Positions 11,329 to 22,455 of a stretch of DNA of 64,000 nucleotides are shown piece by piece; the first letter of the stretch is position 1, and the number at the start of each line of letters is the position of its first letter. Below the pieces are notes generated by a model. That model saw only the letters and a list, made by a program, of their open reading frames with translations. It had not been told where the DNA came from and made no database searches. The stretch is taken from assembly GCA_027563935.2 (NCBI GenBank), contig CM050452.1, positions 32,558,850 through 32,622,849 on the forward strand. The letters are read 5' to 3'. A program made the position numbers and the translations under genes. This DNA comes from Costus lasius (lineage: Eukaryota; Streptophyta; Magnoliopsida; Zingiberales; Costaceae).

Positions 11329-12606
11329 ATGGTTGAATGCATGTTCATTATGATTGCTTTGGCCTTGTGATTCCATATGCTTAGATCTTTATAACATGCG
11401 AAAGTTGTATGATTGGTTTTATCATCTTGCGAAACTTCATGTATGATATATGTTTCCATCTATTGGCGCATGTATGTTGTAAGTTGGCGCATCTTGTTTT
11501 TGTTTTACAAAACTTGAATACTTGCGCGACTCATCAAAGATCTAAGGCTTTACTATAAACCCTTAGACGGGTTATTAGGGTTGAAGTCAACCCCTATGTT
11601 AGATCCAGAATGTCTGATCAGATCATCTGACAGCCTGAATGGGTCGACCAGATAGCACCTTGGCGCAAGCCTATGGTGGCTATAGGTCGACTGCAGACAG
11701 GTGTGTAGCGATGTCTGATTGAGACGATTAATGAACGCACCTGAGTTAGGCCCGGGGTCACGCCCGCTTGCCAGACCTCAGTGTGGTCGTTCAGCCCTGA
11801 CGCATGCATGGTTGACCTTATGGTCGACTCAAGTCAGTTAGGACTTGGTGCATGTAAAGGCAGTGGATCTGACTAGGTTGGATGAGTGGATCCCTAGTGA
11901 TGGACCGTTGTAAGGTTGTAGGGCAAATAAGGAAAAATTAAAATTGATCCCATGGGGTTTTCGAAAATTTTAATTTTTTTTATGATGGATCACATCGTTG
12001 TTGATTGATGCATATGTTTGTCTATTTAGTCTTATGTGGGCTGCCCATATTAATTGTGTGCTGTGCTGGGGCCTGCGTGCCTGTATTAATTGTTGTAAAT
12101 TAATTATTGTGATCTGCGCATCACTGTGTTTTAATTTATAATTGTAAGTGACCTACGTGTCACTCTTGTCTAGATAGTTAAATTTGTAATTTAATTTGAC
12201 AAGAGCACAGAGCACACATGGCAGAGGCGCATGCAGCAGTGGCTTGACCAGGTGGGAGGTCTAGGGTTCGACCCTAGGACCTGGCGCATTTTCCTGGTGG
12301 GCGCACCTGTGCTGCAGATGGCGCTTGGGCCCTGGTTTGGGCCAGATGAGCAGCAAAAGACCCATGAAGAGCAAATGAAGACTTAAGTTAGGTTAAGGTC
12401 TTCTAGGGCTATGGGCTTTTACCACATAAGATACATGCTTTCTTTTATTGTATAATATTAGAATTGCATGATTAAATTATCTTCTGCTATCACCATAGGA
12501 ATTGCATGATAGGCAAGAAGATAAAAGACCGTGAAAATCCAACGCTTAATATCAAGCTCGTAAGCCTTCTGACGCGAAACCTCACTGTTCTGATTATCGT
12601 TGGAGC

Positions 12607-12632
12607 CGTGTTGTACCCACTCAGTGGGCACG
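12607..12632 (+). other. Leader hairpin 1 of copia A
   Basis: CGTG, then the bulge TTGTA, then CCCACT-C-AGTGGG, then CACG: a stem with a five-base bulge on the 5' side. Equivalents are at 37556-37581 (minus, copia B) and 58438-58463 (copia D). D differs only at the central loop base. Confidence 0.6.
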
Positions 12633-12812
12633 TCCATCTATCTTCAGAGGGTGTGGGATTACACCTGTGTGTTACAGAGTAGGGATTTATCCCTTCTCGT
12701 TGCTCAGCATAGCACATGGTGGTCCAGGGAGTAGGTCGGGTCAGCTTGACCGTGTTGGCTACATATGTGGAGCATATGGTAGCACATGGAGGCAGCCATC
12801 TGTGGGATCAGA

Positions 12813-12844
12813 GACTGTGTTGTACCAACTCAGTTGGCACAGTC
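12813..12844 (+). other. Leader hairpin 2 of copia A
   Basis: GACTGTG, then the bulge TTGTA, then CCAACT-C-AGTTGG, then CACAGTC. It has the same fold and bulge as hairpin 1 about 200 nt upstream, but with different paired bases in the stem. Copies are at 37344-37375 (minus, B) and 58643-58674 (D). Confidence 0.65.
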
Positions 12845-13148
12845 TGCTGGATTGCCCAGATGAAGGGGAATCGCACGGGTTGGCGATCGGCAGGGAATGC
12901 CTACCAGAAACTAGTGCTTGTACTCTCTGTGCATCTTATCTCGCCTGAGCGGGACGCGGAGACCAAGTATGAAATCTGGATCCCATCTCACTAAAAGAGT
13001 TCTACTCTTTCGGGCTGTTTTGCTGGATTTTTCACGCCTGATAAAATAGTGAGAAAAAGAATCTTTCTTAAGTCCTGATTGATTCTTATACATTGATACT
13101 GACCTTGCTGTTCTTGCATTGTTGTAGATACCTGCAGCAACGAACACC

Positions 13149-16100
13149 ATGAACTTCAATGTGCGATCCCTACTGGAAAGGGAGAAGTTTGCTGGGCCGA
13201 ACTTCTCTGACTGGTTTGGACACCTTAAGATCGTTCTTAAGGCAGAGAGGAAACTGTATGTCCTCGAGACGGCGATACCGCCGCAGCCCGCTCCGAACGC
13301 CGCAAGGGCGGTTCGGGAAGCCTATGAAAAGCACGTCAATGATAGCATTGATGTCGCTTGCCTGATGCTAGCGTCTATGACGCCACCGCTGCAGCGTCAG
13401 CATGAGGATATGTCAGCTATACAGATTATAGCAAACCTCAAGATGCTGTATGCTGCACAGGCGAGGACTGAACGCTATAATTTGACTAAGCTCTTCTTTC
13501 AGAGCAAACTGGCTGAAGGGAGCCCAGTGGGAGCTCACGTGCTCAAGATGATTGGGCACAAGGAGGCTCTAGAGAAACTGGGGCATACCATTAACCAGGA
13601 GCTTGCTGTAGACATTATTCTGCAGTCTCTCCCGCCTTCATTCGACGCGTTCATTATTAATTTTAATATGAACAAAATCGATTGTACTCCGGCAGAGCTG
13701 CTGAATATGCTCTTGACCACTGAGGAGACTCTGAAGGGTAAGCCTTCAACCTCTGTCTTGATGGTTCCTTCTAGGAACAAGAAGAAGGGGAAGAAGGGCA
13801 AGGCCCCTGTCAAGAGTTACAGCAAGGCTCTGAAGCAGAAGGTCAAGCGGTCTAAGGAATACAGGTGTTTCCACTGTGGCCAGCTGGGTCACTGGAAAAA
13901 GGACTGTAAAGCGCTCCAAGGAGATAAGAGGGGAAACTTTGCTTCTGGCTCAGGTATATTCGTGACTGAGGTCATGTTTTCTTCTTCTGTATCATGGGTG
14001 TTGGACACTGCATGTGGAGTTCACATTTGTTCAAATGTACAGGAACTCAAGAGAAGAAGGCAGGTGGGACAGCATGAGGTGGACCTACGAGTTGGAAACG
14101 GGGCACGGGTTGCTGCTGTTGCTGTAGGAGACTACTTTATTTCTTTACCATCTGGACTTGTATTGGAACTAAACAGTTGTTACTTTGTTCCCAGTATAAC
14201 TAAAAATATTATCTCCATTCCTGCTCTTGTCAGGAAGGGGTTTTCCTTTGAATGCAATATTTCAAAGTGTATTTTGTCTTTTGATAATATTGTTTATGCA
14301 ACTGGTTCAATTAACAATGGGTTATACATGTTGGACATGGAATGTTCGATACAGCAAATTGATATTAAGAAAGCCAAGTATGCTGATGACAGCACCTTGC
14401 TATGGCATAGTCGTTTAGGCCATATTAACGAGAAACGCATTAAGCGGTTGCATGATCATGGACTGCTGGGATCATTCTCCTATAAGGAGATTGATACATG
14501 CAAAGCTTGTTTGATGGGTAAAATGACGAAGTCACCTTTTCTTCACAAAGGTCAAAGGGCTTCAGGTTTACTTGACCTTATACACAGTGATGTGTGTGGG
14601 CCATTTAGTAAACATGCCAGAGGTGGCTATCAGTACTTCATTACCTTTACTGATGATTTCAGTAGATACGGGTATGTCTATCTGATGAGACATAAGAGTG
14701 AATCTTTTGACAAGTTCAAAGAGTTCAAGAATGAAGTACAGAATCAGCTAGGCCGAAATATCAAGGCACTTCGCTCAGATCGAGGTGGTGAATACCTAAG
14801 TCATACGTTTACTGACTATCTGAAGGAGTGTGGGATCATCTCATAGCTCACTCCGCCAGGAACACCGCAATGGAATGGTGTGTCCGAGAGGAGAAATAGA
14901 ACGCTACTTGATATGGTTCGTTCTATGATGAGTCAGGCTACTCTTCCTTACTCCTTTTGGGGTTTTGCACTGGAAACAGCTGCAAAGGTACTAAACCGAG
15001 TGCCATCCAAGGCAGTTTCAAAGACGCCATATGAGTTATGGTATGGGAAACAGCCAAGCTTGACATTTATCAGGATCTGGGGTTGCGAGGCTTATGTCAA
15101 AAAGCTCGCCTCTGGGAAACTAGAGAGCAGATCTGACAAATGTATCTTTGTCGGTTACCCTAAGGAAACTAAGGGTTATTATTTCTTCGATCCCAAGGAG
15201 AACAAGGTTTTTGTTGCTCGGACGGCCATATTTCTTGAGAAGGAGTTTCTTCTGCAAGAGGCCAGTGGGAGAGAAATAAAACTGGATGAGAATCCAGAGG
15301 AAGGACAAAGTGCTCAAGCAGAGTTGGATGAGCCTGAGCCGGTAGAACAGGTTATTGAACAACCTGAGGCTCAGATATCACGGGAACCGCGAAGATCGGG
15401 TAGGATCCGTCGACAGCCTGAGCGCTATGACGGAGTCTACATCATTGACAATGATGAACCCCTCACTTATGCGGATGCGGTCAGTGGACCGGAGTCAGCG
15501 AGATGGCTTGAAGCTATGCGCGCCGAGATGGACTCCATGTCAGATAACCAAGTCTGGGATTTGGTTGATCCGCCTTCGGGAGTTATCCCTATAGGCTGTA
15601 AATGGATCTTCAAGAAGAAGATTGACATGGATGGTAACGTGGTTACCTATAAAGGCAGGCTAGTTGCGAAAGGTTTCAAACAAATCTACGGGATAGATTA
15701 TGATGAAACTTTCTCACCTGTAGCCATGTTTAAGTCTATTCGGATTCTTTTCGCGATAGCTGCATATTATGATTATGAGATTTGGCAGATGGATGTGAAA
15801 ACAGCTTTCCTTAATGGAAATCTGGATGAGGATGTGTATATGACACAACCAGAAGGTTTCACTAATCCAGCAGATCGTCATAAGATATGCAAGTTAAAGA
15901 AGTCTATTTATGGACTTAAACAAGCATCAAGAAGCTGGAATATTCGTTTTGATGAATCAGTCACTGAATTTGGTTTCATCAAGAACGAAGATGACCCGTG
16001 TGTATATAAGAGGTTTAGTGGGAGCGTGATTACTTTCCTAGTCCTCTACGTCGATGATATCTTGATCATTGGAAATGACATTCCTGAAATGCATGCTGTT

Positions 16101-17030
16101 AAAGCATGGCTGAGGAAATGTTTCCAGATGAAAGATTTAGGAGAAGCAGCCTATGTGTTAGGTGTGAAGATCTACAGGGATAGATCTAAGAGGCTTCTCG
16201 GGCTGTGCCAGAGTACTTACATCGATAAGGTCCTGGAGAGATTTCATTTAAAGAATTCTAAACGAGGATATCTTCCAGTCAGACATGGTCTGAATCTTTC
16301 GAAGAGTCAGTGTCCACAAACACAGACTGAGAAAGATGAAATGGACAATACGCCTTATGCTTCGGCTATTGGTTCCATTATGTATGCGATGTTGTGTACT
16401 CGCCCAGACGTCGCTTACGGGTTAAGCGTAACCAGTCGTTTCCAAAGTAATCCAGGTGTGGCGCACTGGATTGCAGTCAAGAACATCTTAAAATATCTGC
16501 GGAGGACCAAAGATATGTTCTTGATATATGGTGGTCAGGAAGAACTCAGTATTGAAGGATATACTGACGCTTCGTTCCAGTCGGACCAGGATGATTTCCG
16601 ATCGCAATCAGGCTATGTTTTTAGCTTGAATGGAGGTGCAGTGGTGTGGAAGAGTTTCAAACAGTCAACTGTTGCTGATTCCACAACAGAAGCCGAGTAT
16701 GTTGCAGCCTCGGAAGCATCTAAGGAGGCAGTCTGGATTCGTAAGTTCGTGAGAGAACTTGGTGTTGTTCCTTCGAGTGCAGATCCTTTGGTTATCTTCT
16801 GTGATAACACTGGAGCAATTGCACAAGCTAAGGAACCACGGTCGCACCAGAAGTCCAAGCACATACAGAGACGGTTTCATTTGATCAGGGAGATCATAGA
16901 TCGTGGCGAGATCAAAGTCTACAAGGTTCATACAGATGACAATCTGGCAGACCCGCTTACCAAGCCTCTGGCGCAGCAGAAGCATGAGAAGCACTGTAAT
17001 AATATGGGTTTGAGATTTCTCAACCATTAG
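13149..17030 (+). pseudogene. Copia A gag-pol polyprotein, one in-frame stop in integrase
   Basis: One frame of 1,294 codons including its stop. The ATG in GAACACCATG is shared by all copies. Gag occupies about residues 1-235, then a CCHC zinc knuckle C240/C243/H248/C253. The protease has W283-V-L-D286-T-A-C, with Ala where most relatives have Gly. The integrase zinc site is H420/H425/C451/C454 and its catalytic acids are D481, D544 and E580 (35 residues between the last two). A basic linker RRSGRIRRQPERY follows. RT has DVKTAFLNG and YVDD near 967-970. RNase H has YTDASF, STTEAEY, CDN and DPLTKP. Gene order with integrase before RT defines Ty1/copia. A TAG at 14844-14846 (codon 566) falls between D544 and E580 and stops integrase, RT and RNase H production. 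The same stop occurs in copia C but not in B or D. Confidence 0.95.
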
Positions 17031-17039
17031 ATTAAGTGC

Positions 17040-17050
17040 AAGTGGGAGAT
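17040..17050 (+). other. Polypurine tract of copia A
   Basis: AAGTGGGAGAT immediately before the 3' LTR; the plus-strand DNA primer site typical of Ty1/copia elements. The same string precedes the 3' LTR of B, C, D and the E fragment. Confidence 0.88.
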
Positions 17051-18754
17051 TGTTGGGGTATGCCCTTAAGGCTAATGTTTGAGGCCTGTGGGAATGTATC
17101 TGTATCATGTAATAAACTCTTAAGTTTATAAAGGCATGGTTGTTATTCAGTTAGCTACATTGTCTGCTGCAATATATGTTCTTCTGAATAATGTCTCAAA
17201 GCTGTTCAGCTGGGCTGACAAGCTATTATGTCCTTAGTCGATGTATCTTGGTGAACATGAGACAGCCTTGATATGGTTAAGACTAATATGTGTTCTAATC
17301 TTATAGGATGCTTCGAGCATGGAATAAGATGTAGACTCATGGGTACATGGGATGTACTGGACAGACCCTACTAGGATGTTCAATTGTTTGTCACAATGTG
17401 AATATTCCTTGATTATGACAAGTGGCACATTTCCTCTGACTTGAGATCACTTGTGTTTTCTAAATGATGATTGTCATTGTTTTGAGATAGTTCAATATCG
17501 TTTGAAACATAATGATTATAGACTATCTTGGATGGTGAGCTTGAGTCAGGTTAGAGCATTAGTGATAGACAAAGGATTGCCGTCTCCTTGTTTAAGGAGT
17601 GTGATGTTCTAATGGGGCCCCCTGGATGAGATGATTGAGAGAGTGTATGGCCATACCCAGGTGACAGTGTTCGTCTGTTCTAATCATGCTCATCATATTG
17701 GAATTACAAGCTTGACAGGCTTGTCCAATAAGAACATCCAGTGGCAAAGGAAATATGCATGCCTTGTGATTTGATTCACACTTGTGCTGTGGTTTGGGTG
17801 TAGTCTTGGAAGACTCATTTCTTTATATCGGGAGATAGTGATGTGTTGCTAGATACCCCTCACTGATCGTGATAACGCGAGTTATCGTTACCGACATTTA
17901 AAGGAAACCCTTGGGGTCGCACAATTTGATGATATGGCTTACTTAAGTCAGATCGTGTGGACTGAATTGTTTGGGTTCAGTTTAAAGGGATTTAATCTCT
18001 GATTGTGAGTGAGATCTGGTCTGATCATGTTTGATTGATTAGGGCTTGAGATCGGTAAGCTTCGATCGAGAGAATGCATGCCAGATCGGTCAGATCAGGG
18101 GCATCGTTGAGATCGACGGTTAGATCGTGAACCTTAGGGTTTATTTAAGATCTAGACTAGATCATTGGCTTGATTGGTTCTTAAACCGAACCAAAGTGAA
18201 CCGGCTCACTAAATGAGCGCTTGGTTCATAGGGAGAGGAGTAGGCGACAAGTTCACTTGGCGTGAACGTTGTGGTGAGGAGTGGTTACTATTTTTAGTAA
18301 CCATGATCTCCATTTGGAGAGTGCGCTCATCAAAATAGAAAATACTCTATTTTCGCTCACTCAGATTTCTCTCGCCCATATTCCTCTCGTCTCTCTCGTG
18401 AGTGTGGCGACACTTTGAAGGTTGAGGAGGATTCGGCCAAGAAGAAAGAGATCTCATTTTCCCTTCACTCGACAAGGACCTCTTGGAACCTTGCTAGCAC
18501 AAGGAGCACCAAGAGAGATAGCGACATCATCTTGTGTGTGACGACAAGGAGAAGATCTACTTTGATCTTTGCTTCCAAGGAAACATCTTCCCATGGCGAT
18601 GGTATGATTGTTTTCTTATTATCAAGTTGATCTTTTAGCATGCATATCGATCCTATAACCCTAGTTCCGCAAGAAGAAAATTTTTTATGCGCCATATGCT
18701 TTAGGGTTATGCTCCCCCTAGAAGGGGACCCCCTTAATCTAAGGGGCACTTTCA
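17051..18754 (+). mobile_element. Copia A 3' LTR
   Basis: 1,704 bp, identical by eye to the 5' LTR at offset 7,440. It is followed by CTTAC (18755-18759), the right TSD, and then by the rest of gypsy G's 5' LTR. Confidence 0.96.
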
Positions 18755-18759
18755 CTTAC

Positions 18760-20086
18760 AAGCAAACACAGATGATCCGTACAGGTCACGGATTTTAATA
18801 CAAAAAAACAAATCAAGGGGTGAGGTTAAGCCTCACAAGTTCCCTTGCTAATCCTAAGCAACTAAAGAGAAGGAGGGGAGAAAGAGAAGGAAGGGGGAAG
18901 GCGCCCCTTCTTTACTCACTCCAAGCGCAAGCTACAATGTAAATAAACCAATATGAGTGTAGAGAAGAGTTCTTAGAGTTAAAATAAGAAGTGTAAAGAA
19001 GAAGGAGACTTATCTGAGAGGGTGAGAACTCCTTGAAGCCGAGGATGCTTCTCTTCTTGCTCCAAACCGAGGGTGAAGAAGGACTCCTTGTGGTGGCGCA
19101 CACAAACCAGAAGGAGGCTTCTTAGGGTTTCGGTGAAGGACTAGAAGAGGGAGAAAAGGCTCGGCTAAAGAGAACTTGAACACTAACACAATTAATTAAG
19201 CTAGGCAACTAATAGACAATATATGTCATCAAGAGGTAATCGAATACAAGGGGGAAGACTATGCTTTTATAGGCGAGATGGAGCTAGGGCAGGATAGTCA
19301 TTTGCTTCCATGCGCCTTCTACAAAGATGGATGGAATTTGAAATTCAAAATCATCATGAGGAGGTGGGCGCAAATCCTCTTTAAGAGCTTCCTTCTATGG
19401 ATGATCTTCTCTTGGCAATTCATTAAATGGGCGATGAGAGTGTCTTCATAATGTTTGTTGGCGCATGGATAAGGATTTCAAATTTTGAATCCTTTCCATG
19501 AGAGCTTGGGCGGCAACAAGAGATGGCAACTCAACATAAATGTCTTCATAAATGCTCTCCTTTGATTGTGGATCTTGATGGAGGTTCCCTTTGATTTTGG
19601 ATCTTGATGGATGAGGGAATTGAATGCATTTCTTGATTGGAATAGAGGTTGGCGCATATCATGATAAGGTGGCTGATTTGATCTCTTGAATATGCGCCCA
19701 AACAAGGATGGCAAGTGAGTCATAGCTTGGCTTTGAAGTGAACTTGGACTTTGAAGTCTTCTTTCCTTTTCTGGAGCTGAACTTGGTGAGTGGACTTTGA
19801 GTGTTGTTGAGCTGGATCTTGAGCTGCTCCTTTCCTGATTGACCTGCCAAAATGATCCTAATGCCTACATGCACTACTTATGATGCAAGAATACATAAGT
19901 TCATGAATTACAATGCACCACCTACTACAAGTGGACTGGCCAAAATGTCTACATGATGCATGTTTTATTGAAAAGTAAATTACCCTAAATGCCATGCAAG
20001 AAATGGAACCCTAAGGGAACCCATATCGATTGGGTACCCTACGGGTCCGACCAGATCTCCTCAGAGCAGGGCTACTGCCTCCATCA
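18760..20086 (-). mobile_element. Gypsy G 5' LTR, outer part
   Basis: The 1,327 bp that complete the 5' LTR begun at 9314-9610 (total 1,624 bp). It ends at CTCCATCA, followed by the TSD ACAAG at 20087-20091. The TATA motif is at 19264-19271 on the minus strand. Single-base differences from the 3' LTR were seen near 18770, 18789, 19108, 19131, 19225, 19469 and 19945. Confidence 0.92.
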
Positions 20087-20809
20087 ACAAGGGTAGGAAC
20101 GGCGATGGCCAAAGTGTTGTGGAGACCTGGCCGGGGGATCGCCGGCGGCGAGGTTGCAAAATCTCGAGATCTGGGTGTAGTTGCAGGCGAAACAGGGGAT
20201 GTGTGGTGGAAGATGGGCGTGACGGTGATTCTTCCGATTCCGGCGATCGGAGAGGTGGATGGGCAGATCCCGGCGGCTGAAGCTTCGTCAAGGAAAGGAG
20301 GAGTGGTGGCCGAAGTCTCATGGAGATCCGGCCAGTGGATCGTCAGCGGTGAGTTTTCGAGTTTTGAAACTGGGTGTGGTTGACGTGTGCGGGTGTTTGC
20401 AGGGAAGTAGAGAGTTTGAGGGAGAAGAGGAGATTAGAGGGAAAGGAGAAGAAGACTTGGTGACACAAGCACCTAGAGAAGGGGGGAGGAAGACATCCGA
20501 CAGAGAGGAAGAAGAACCATTTCCAAATTCATTCAAAACATTCTACCGATTACAATGATCAACGTGATACATATAGAAGAGGAGCGATGTTGCTGAGATG
20601 TTGTAGGCGACAGAGACGTTGAAGCTTCCTTGTGGGCTGAGCGTAGGAGACGTTCCTACTTCCATGTTTGGTAGCATAGAGACGTTGAGGAGTTTTCCAT
20701 TGTTGGTCTGTGACGTTGCAAGCTTTCCATCACAGGGTTGCTTCCATTGCTTTGGCGTAAGCATGAGCGTTGGATGAGATGGTGCTGATTTGGAGTTGGC
20801 GCAATTGTT
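20087..20809. other. Host fragment K-2 with diverged tandem repeats
   Basis: Continues fragment K-1 (2473-2869) after the G insertion. It contains imperfect tandem units of about 200 bp: a unit around 20090-20290 aligns with one starting near 20290 (compare TGGAGACCTGG at 20120 with TGGAGATCCG at 20321), and the end of K-1 is a third partial unit. The minus strand is C/T-rich from about 20540 down to 20400, like the transcribed end of an LTR or leader, but no primer site or domain is seen. Open frames up to 117 codons have no recognisable domain. 20805-20809 (ATTGT) is the left TSD of gypsy F. Confidence 0.5.
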
Positions 20810-21238
20810 GATGGAGGGGCCAACCCTGCCCCAAGAAGGTCTGGAAGGACTAGGAGGAAGCCCCTCAGATATGGCTTTTCATCCTAGGTCACCTTTCTTT
20901 CTTTATTTGCGGTTTCCTTATTTGCCTTGAATAAAGCCCTAGTGCACTGTGTAGTTTCCTTATTTGGTCATGCATTACTTCCTAGAATAGTCTACTGGCT
21001 TTTGTGTCAATAATTGGGCAGGTTATAGCCCAGCTCAAGGGAAGCTAGGAAGCTCAAGCTAAGCCAGTCAAGTAGAGCTCCAAATATGGAAGGAGGCACT
21101 TCAACTAGAGACTTCAAGTTGAAGGGGCTTACATTGAATGCAACTCCACCTTCCAAATCAACCAAGGCGCCACCCAACATGATGAAGAATTCGAATGATA
21201 TAAACCAGCCCACAAATTGCCAAGTGAAGAGCCATCAA
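20810..21238 (+). mobile_element. Gypsy F 5' LTR, part 1
   Basis: Starts TGATGGAGGGGCCAACC. It is cut at ATCAA (21234-21238), the left TSD of the gypsy-type solo LTR. Positions 21113-21238 match 31107-31232 of the 3' LTR; the first 303 bp have no partner there because that part of the 3' LTR was deleted. Confidence 0.88.
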
Positions 21239-21414
21239 TGTAACATCCCGTTATCTTAACCCCAAACAAGCAACACAATTCATGAAAGAAACAGGATGTT
21301 ATCATACAAGATCGATTCATATGCTAGGTAAAACCAAGTCCAGGAAACCCGATTTGAAAATTTCGAAAATACATACATACGAATCTCCACAAAACACAAT
21401 TTCATAAAGGTACC

Positions 21415-21545
21415 TGCCACCACGCATTCCTTGCACTAGACATATGCAAGGCAACAGTTATATCAAATCCGTATCAAAACCATAAAATCCATAAAGGTAC
21501 CTGCCACCAGGCAATACTTGCACTAGACATATGCAAGTTACAGAT
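21415..21545. repeat. Duplicated 45-60 bp motif in the gypsy-type solo LTR
   Basis: Two imperfect copies of GGTACCTGCCACCA.. ..TTGCACTAGACATATGCAAG, about 85 bp apart. Confidence 0.7.
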
Positions 21546-22002
21546 ATATCAAAACCGATTACAAAGAATACACCACAAACCAAAATTCAAAACAAAATCA
21601 CAAAATCGATTTTACAAACTCATACCCAACACCGAAACCAGGCCAAAGCCCGCGGTGACACAAAAATCAAAATCATTTAACTGCCACAATCCGGCAACAC
21701 AAATTCATATAGTTTAGCCATAGTCGGCAGCACATGTTCACATAATTCAGATATTAAAGCCACAACCGGCATCATAAGTTCATTAAGCATAAATCACGAT
21801 ATCCATATAATGCTAACTGCGCCCCTGCTCTACACCTGAAAATAATGAGGGGTGAGCTACACAGCCCAGTGAGTGGATAGTCTAAATCGACCATCCATAA
21901 CATACACTCAAAATATAGACAGATTATTTTAAAAATCTTTAACAGGAACATTACGTCAACATATAACAACATAAAGAAACAGAAGTCATATAAACAGTCA
22001 GA

Positions 22003-22116
22003 TGTACACACCAACATATAACAAACTCAGGTTCTAGAGTTATACTCTAAACCAACTCAGATGTACACACCAACATATAACAAACTCAGGTTCTAGAGTT
22101 ATACTCTAAACCAACT
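22003..22116. repeat. Tandem duplication of about 57 bp in the gypsy-type solo LTR
   Basis: The stretch from CAGATGTACACACCAACATA through CTCTAAACCAACT occurs twice in a row with essentially no change. Confidence 0.8.
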
Positions 22117-22252
22117 AAACACACCAATACATAACTAACCTAGTTGTCCAGCATATTCAGTAGTGACCATTATGGTCTAACCCGGCTTTGGCCTAAGCAC
22201 TGGGAGACTGCAAAATTTCATGCAACATATTAACATGGACAGTGAGTAGAAT

Positions 22253-22455
22253 CAAGAGGTGGCCCCCGCCAGGTCACGACGTGGCACTTTGCTCTAAAAC
22301 ACCCCATAACACATCGATGGATTGTGTGTAGATTCAAGAGGTGGCCCCCGCCGGGTCACGACGTGGCACTTTGCTCTACGACACCCCATATCACAAAAAG
22401 AGAGTGATGACATCAAGAGGTGGCCCCTGTCCGACCAAGACATGGCACTTTGCGT
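22253..22455. repeat. Three copies of a 40-bp motif in the gypsy-type solo LTR
   Basis: AAGAGGTGGCCCC.. ..TGGCACTTTGC occurs at about 22254, 22335 and 22414. The first two are nearly identical (CGGGTCACGACGTGG type) and the third is diverged (CCGACCAAGACATGG type). Confidence 0.75.

Larger units (their letters stand above)
11315..13148 (+). mobile_element. Copia A 5' leader (untranslated)
   Basis: An 1,834-nt leader between LTR and gag, with no convincing gene. It contains two related hairpins (12607-12632 and 12813-12844) and, just before the gag ATG, TTCTTGCATTGTTGTAG followed by AT, which looks like a 3' splice site (AG at 13126-13127). The same layout is kept in copia B and D. Use of the splice site is inference. 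Confidence 0.8.
9611..18754 (+). mobile_element. Copia element A (complete, very young)
   Basis: Ty1/copia element of 9,144 bp with TSD CTTAC (9606-9610 and 18755-18759), inserted in the 5' LTR of gypsy G. The two 1,704-bp LTRs show no difference by eye when compared line by line at a fixed offset of 7,440. Order: LTR, Met primer site, a long leader of about 1.8 kb, gag-protease-integrase-RT-RNase H, polypurine tract, LTR. It must be younger than G. The single fault seen is a stop codon in integrase. Confidence 0.96.
2870..20086 (-). mobile_element. Gypsy element G (CRM-like chromovirus), with copia A nested inside
   Basis: Complete Ty3/gypsy element on the minus strand with TSD ACAAG (2865-2869 and 20087-20091). 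The LTRs are 1,624 bp each: 2870-4493 (3') and 9314-9610 plus 18760-20086 (5', split by copia A). LTR ends are TGATGGAG..CATCA. About 8-9 differences were seen between the LTRs, roughly 0.5%, so the insertion is young. Order on the minus strand is 5' LTR, primer site, gag-pol in one frame, 3' LTR. CRM assignment rests on the TGATG..CATCA ends, the Met primer site, a chromodomain-like tail, and a pol frame that runs into the 3' LTR. Confidence 0.9.

Noticed and set aside
14844..14846. Programmed stop-codon readthrough shared by A and C
   Set aside because: Known retroelement recoding sites lie near the gag-pol boundary, not inside the integrase core, and B and D have a sense codon here.
20030..20558. 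Open frames of 99-117 codons as a possible host gene
   Set aside because: They start in the gypsy G LTR or in diverged tandem repeats, have low-complexity composition, and show no domain or splice pattern.
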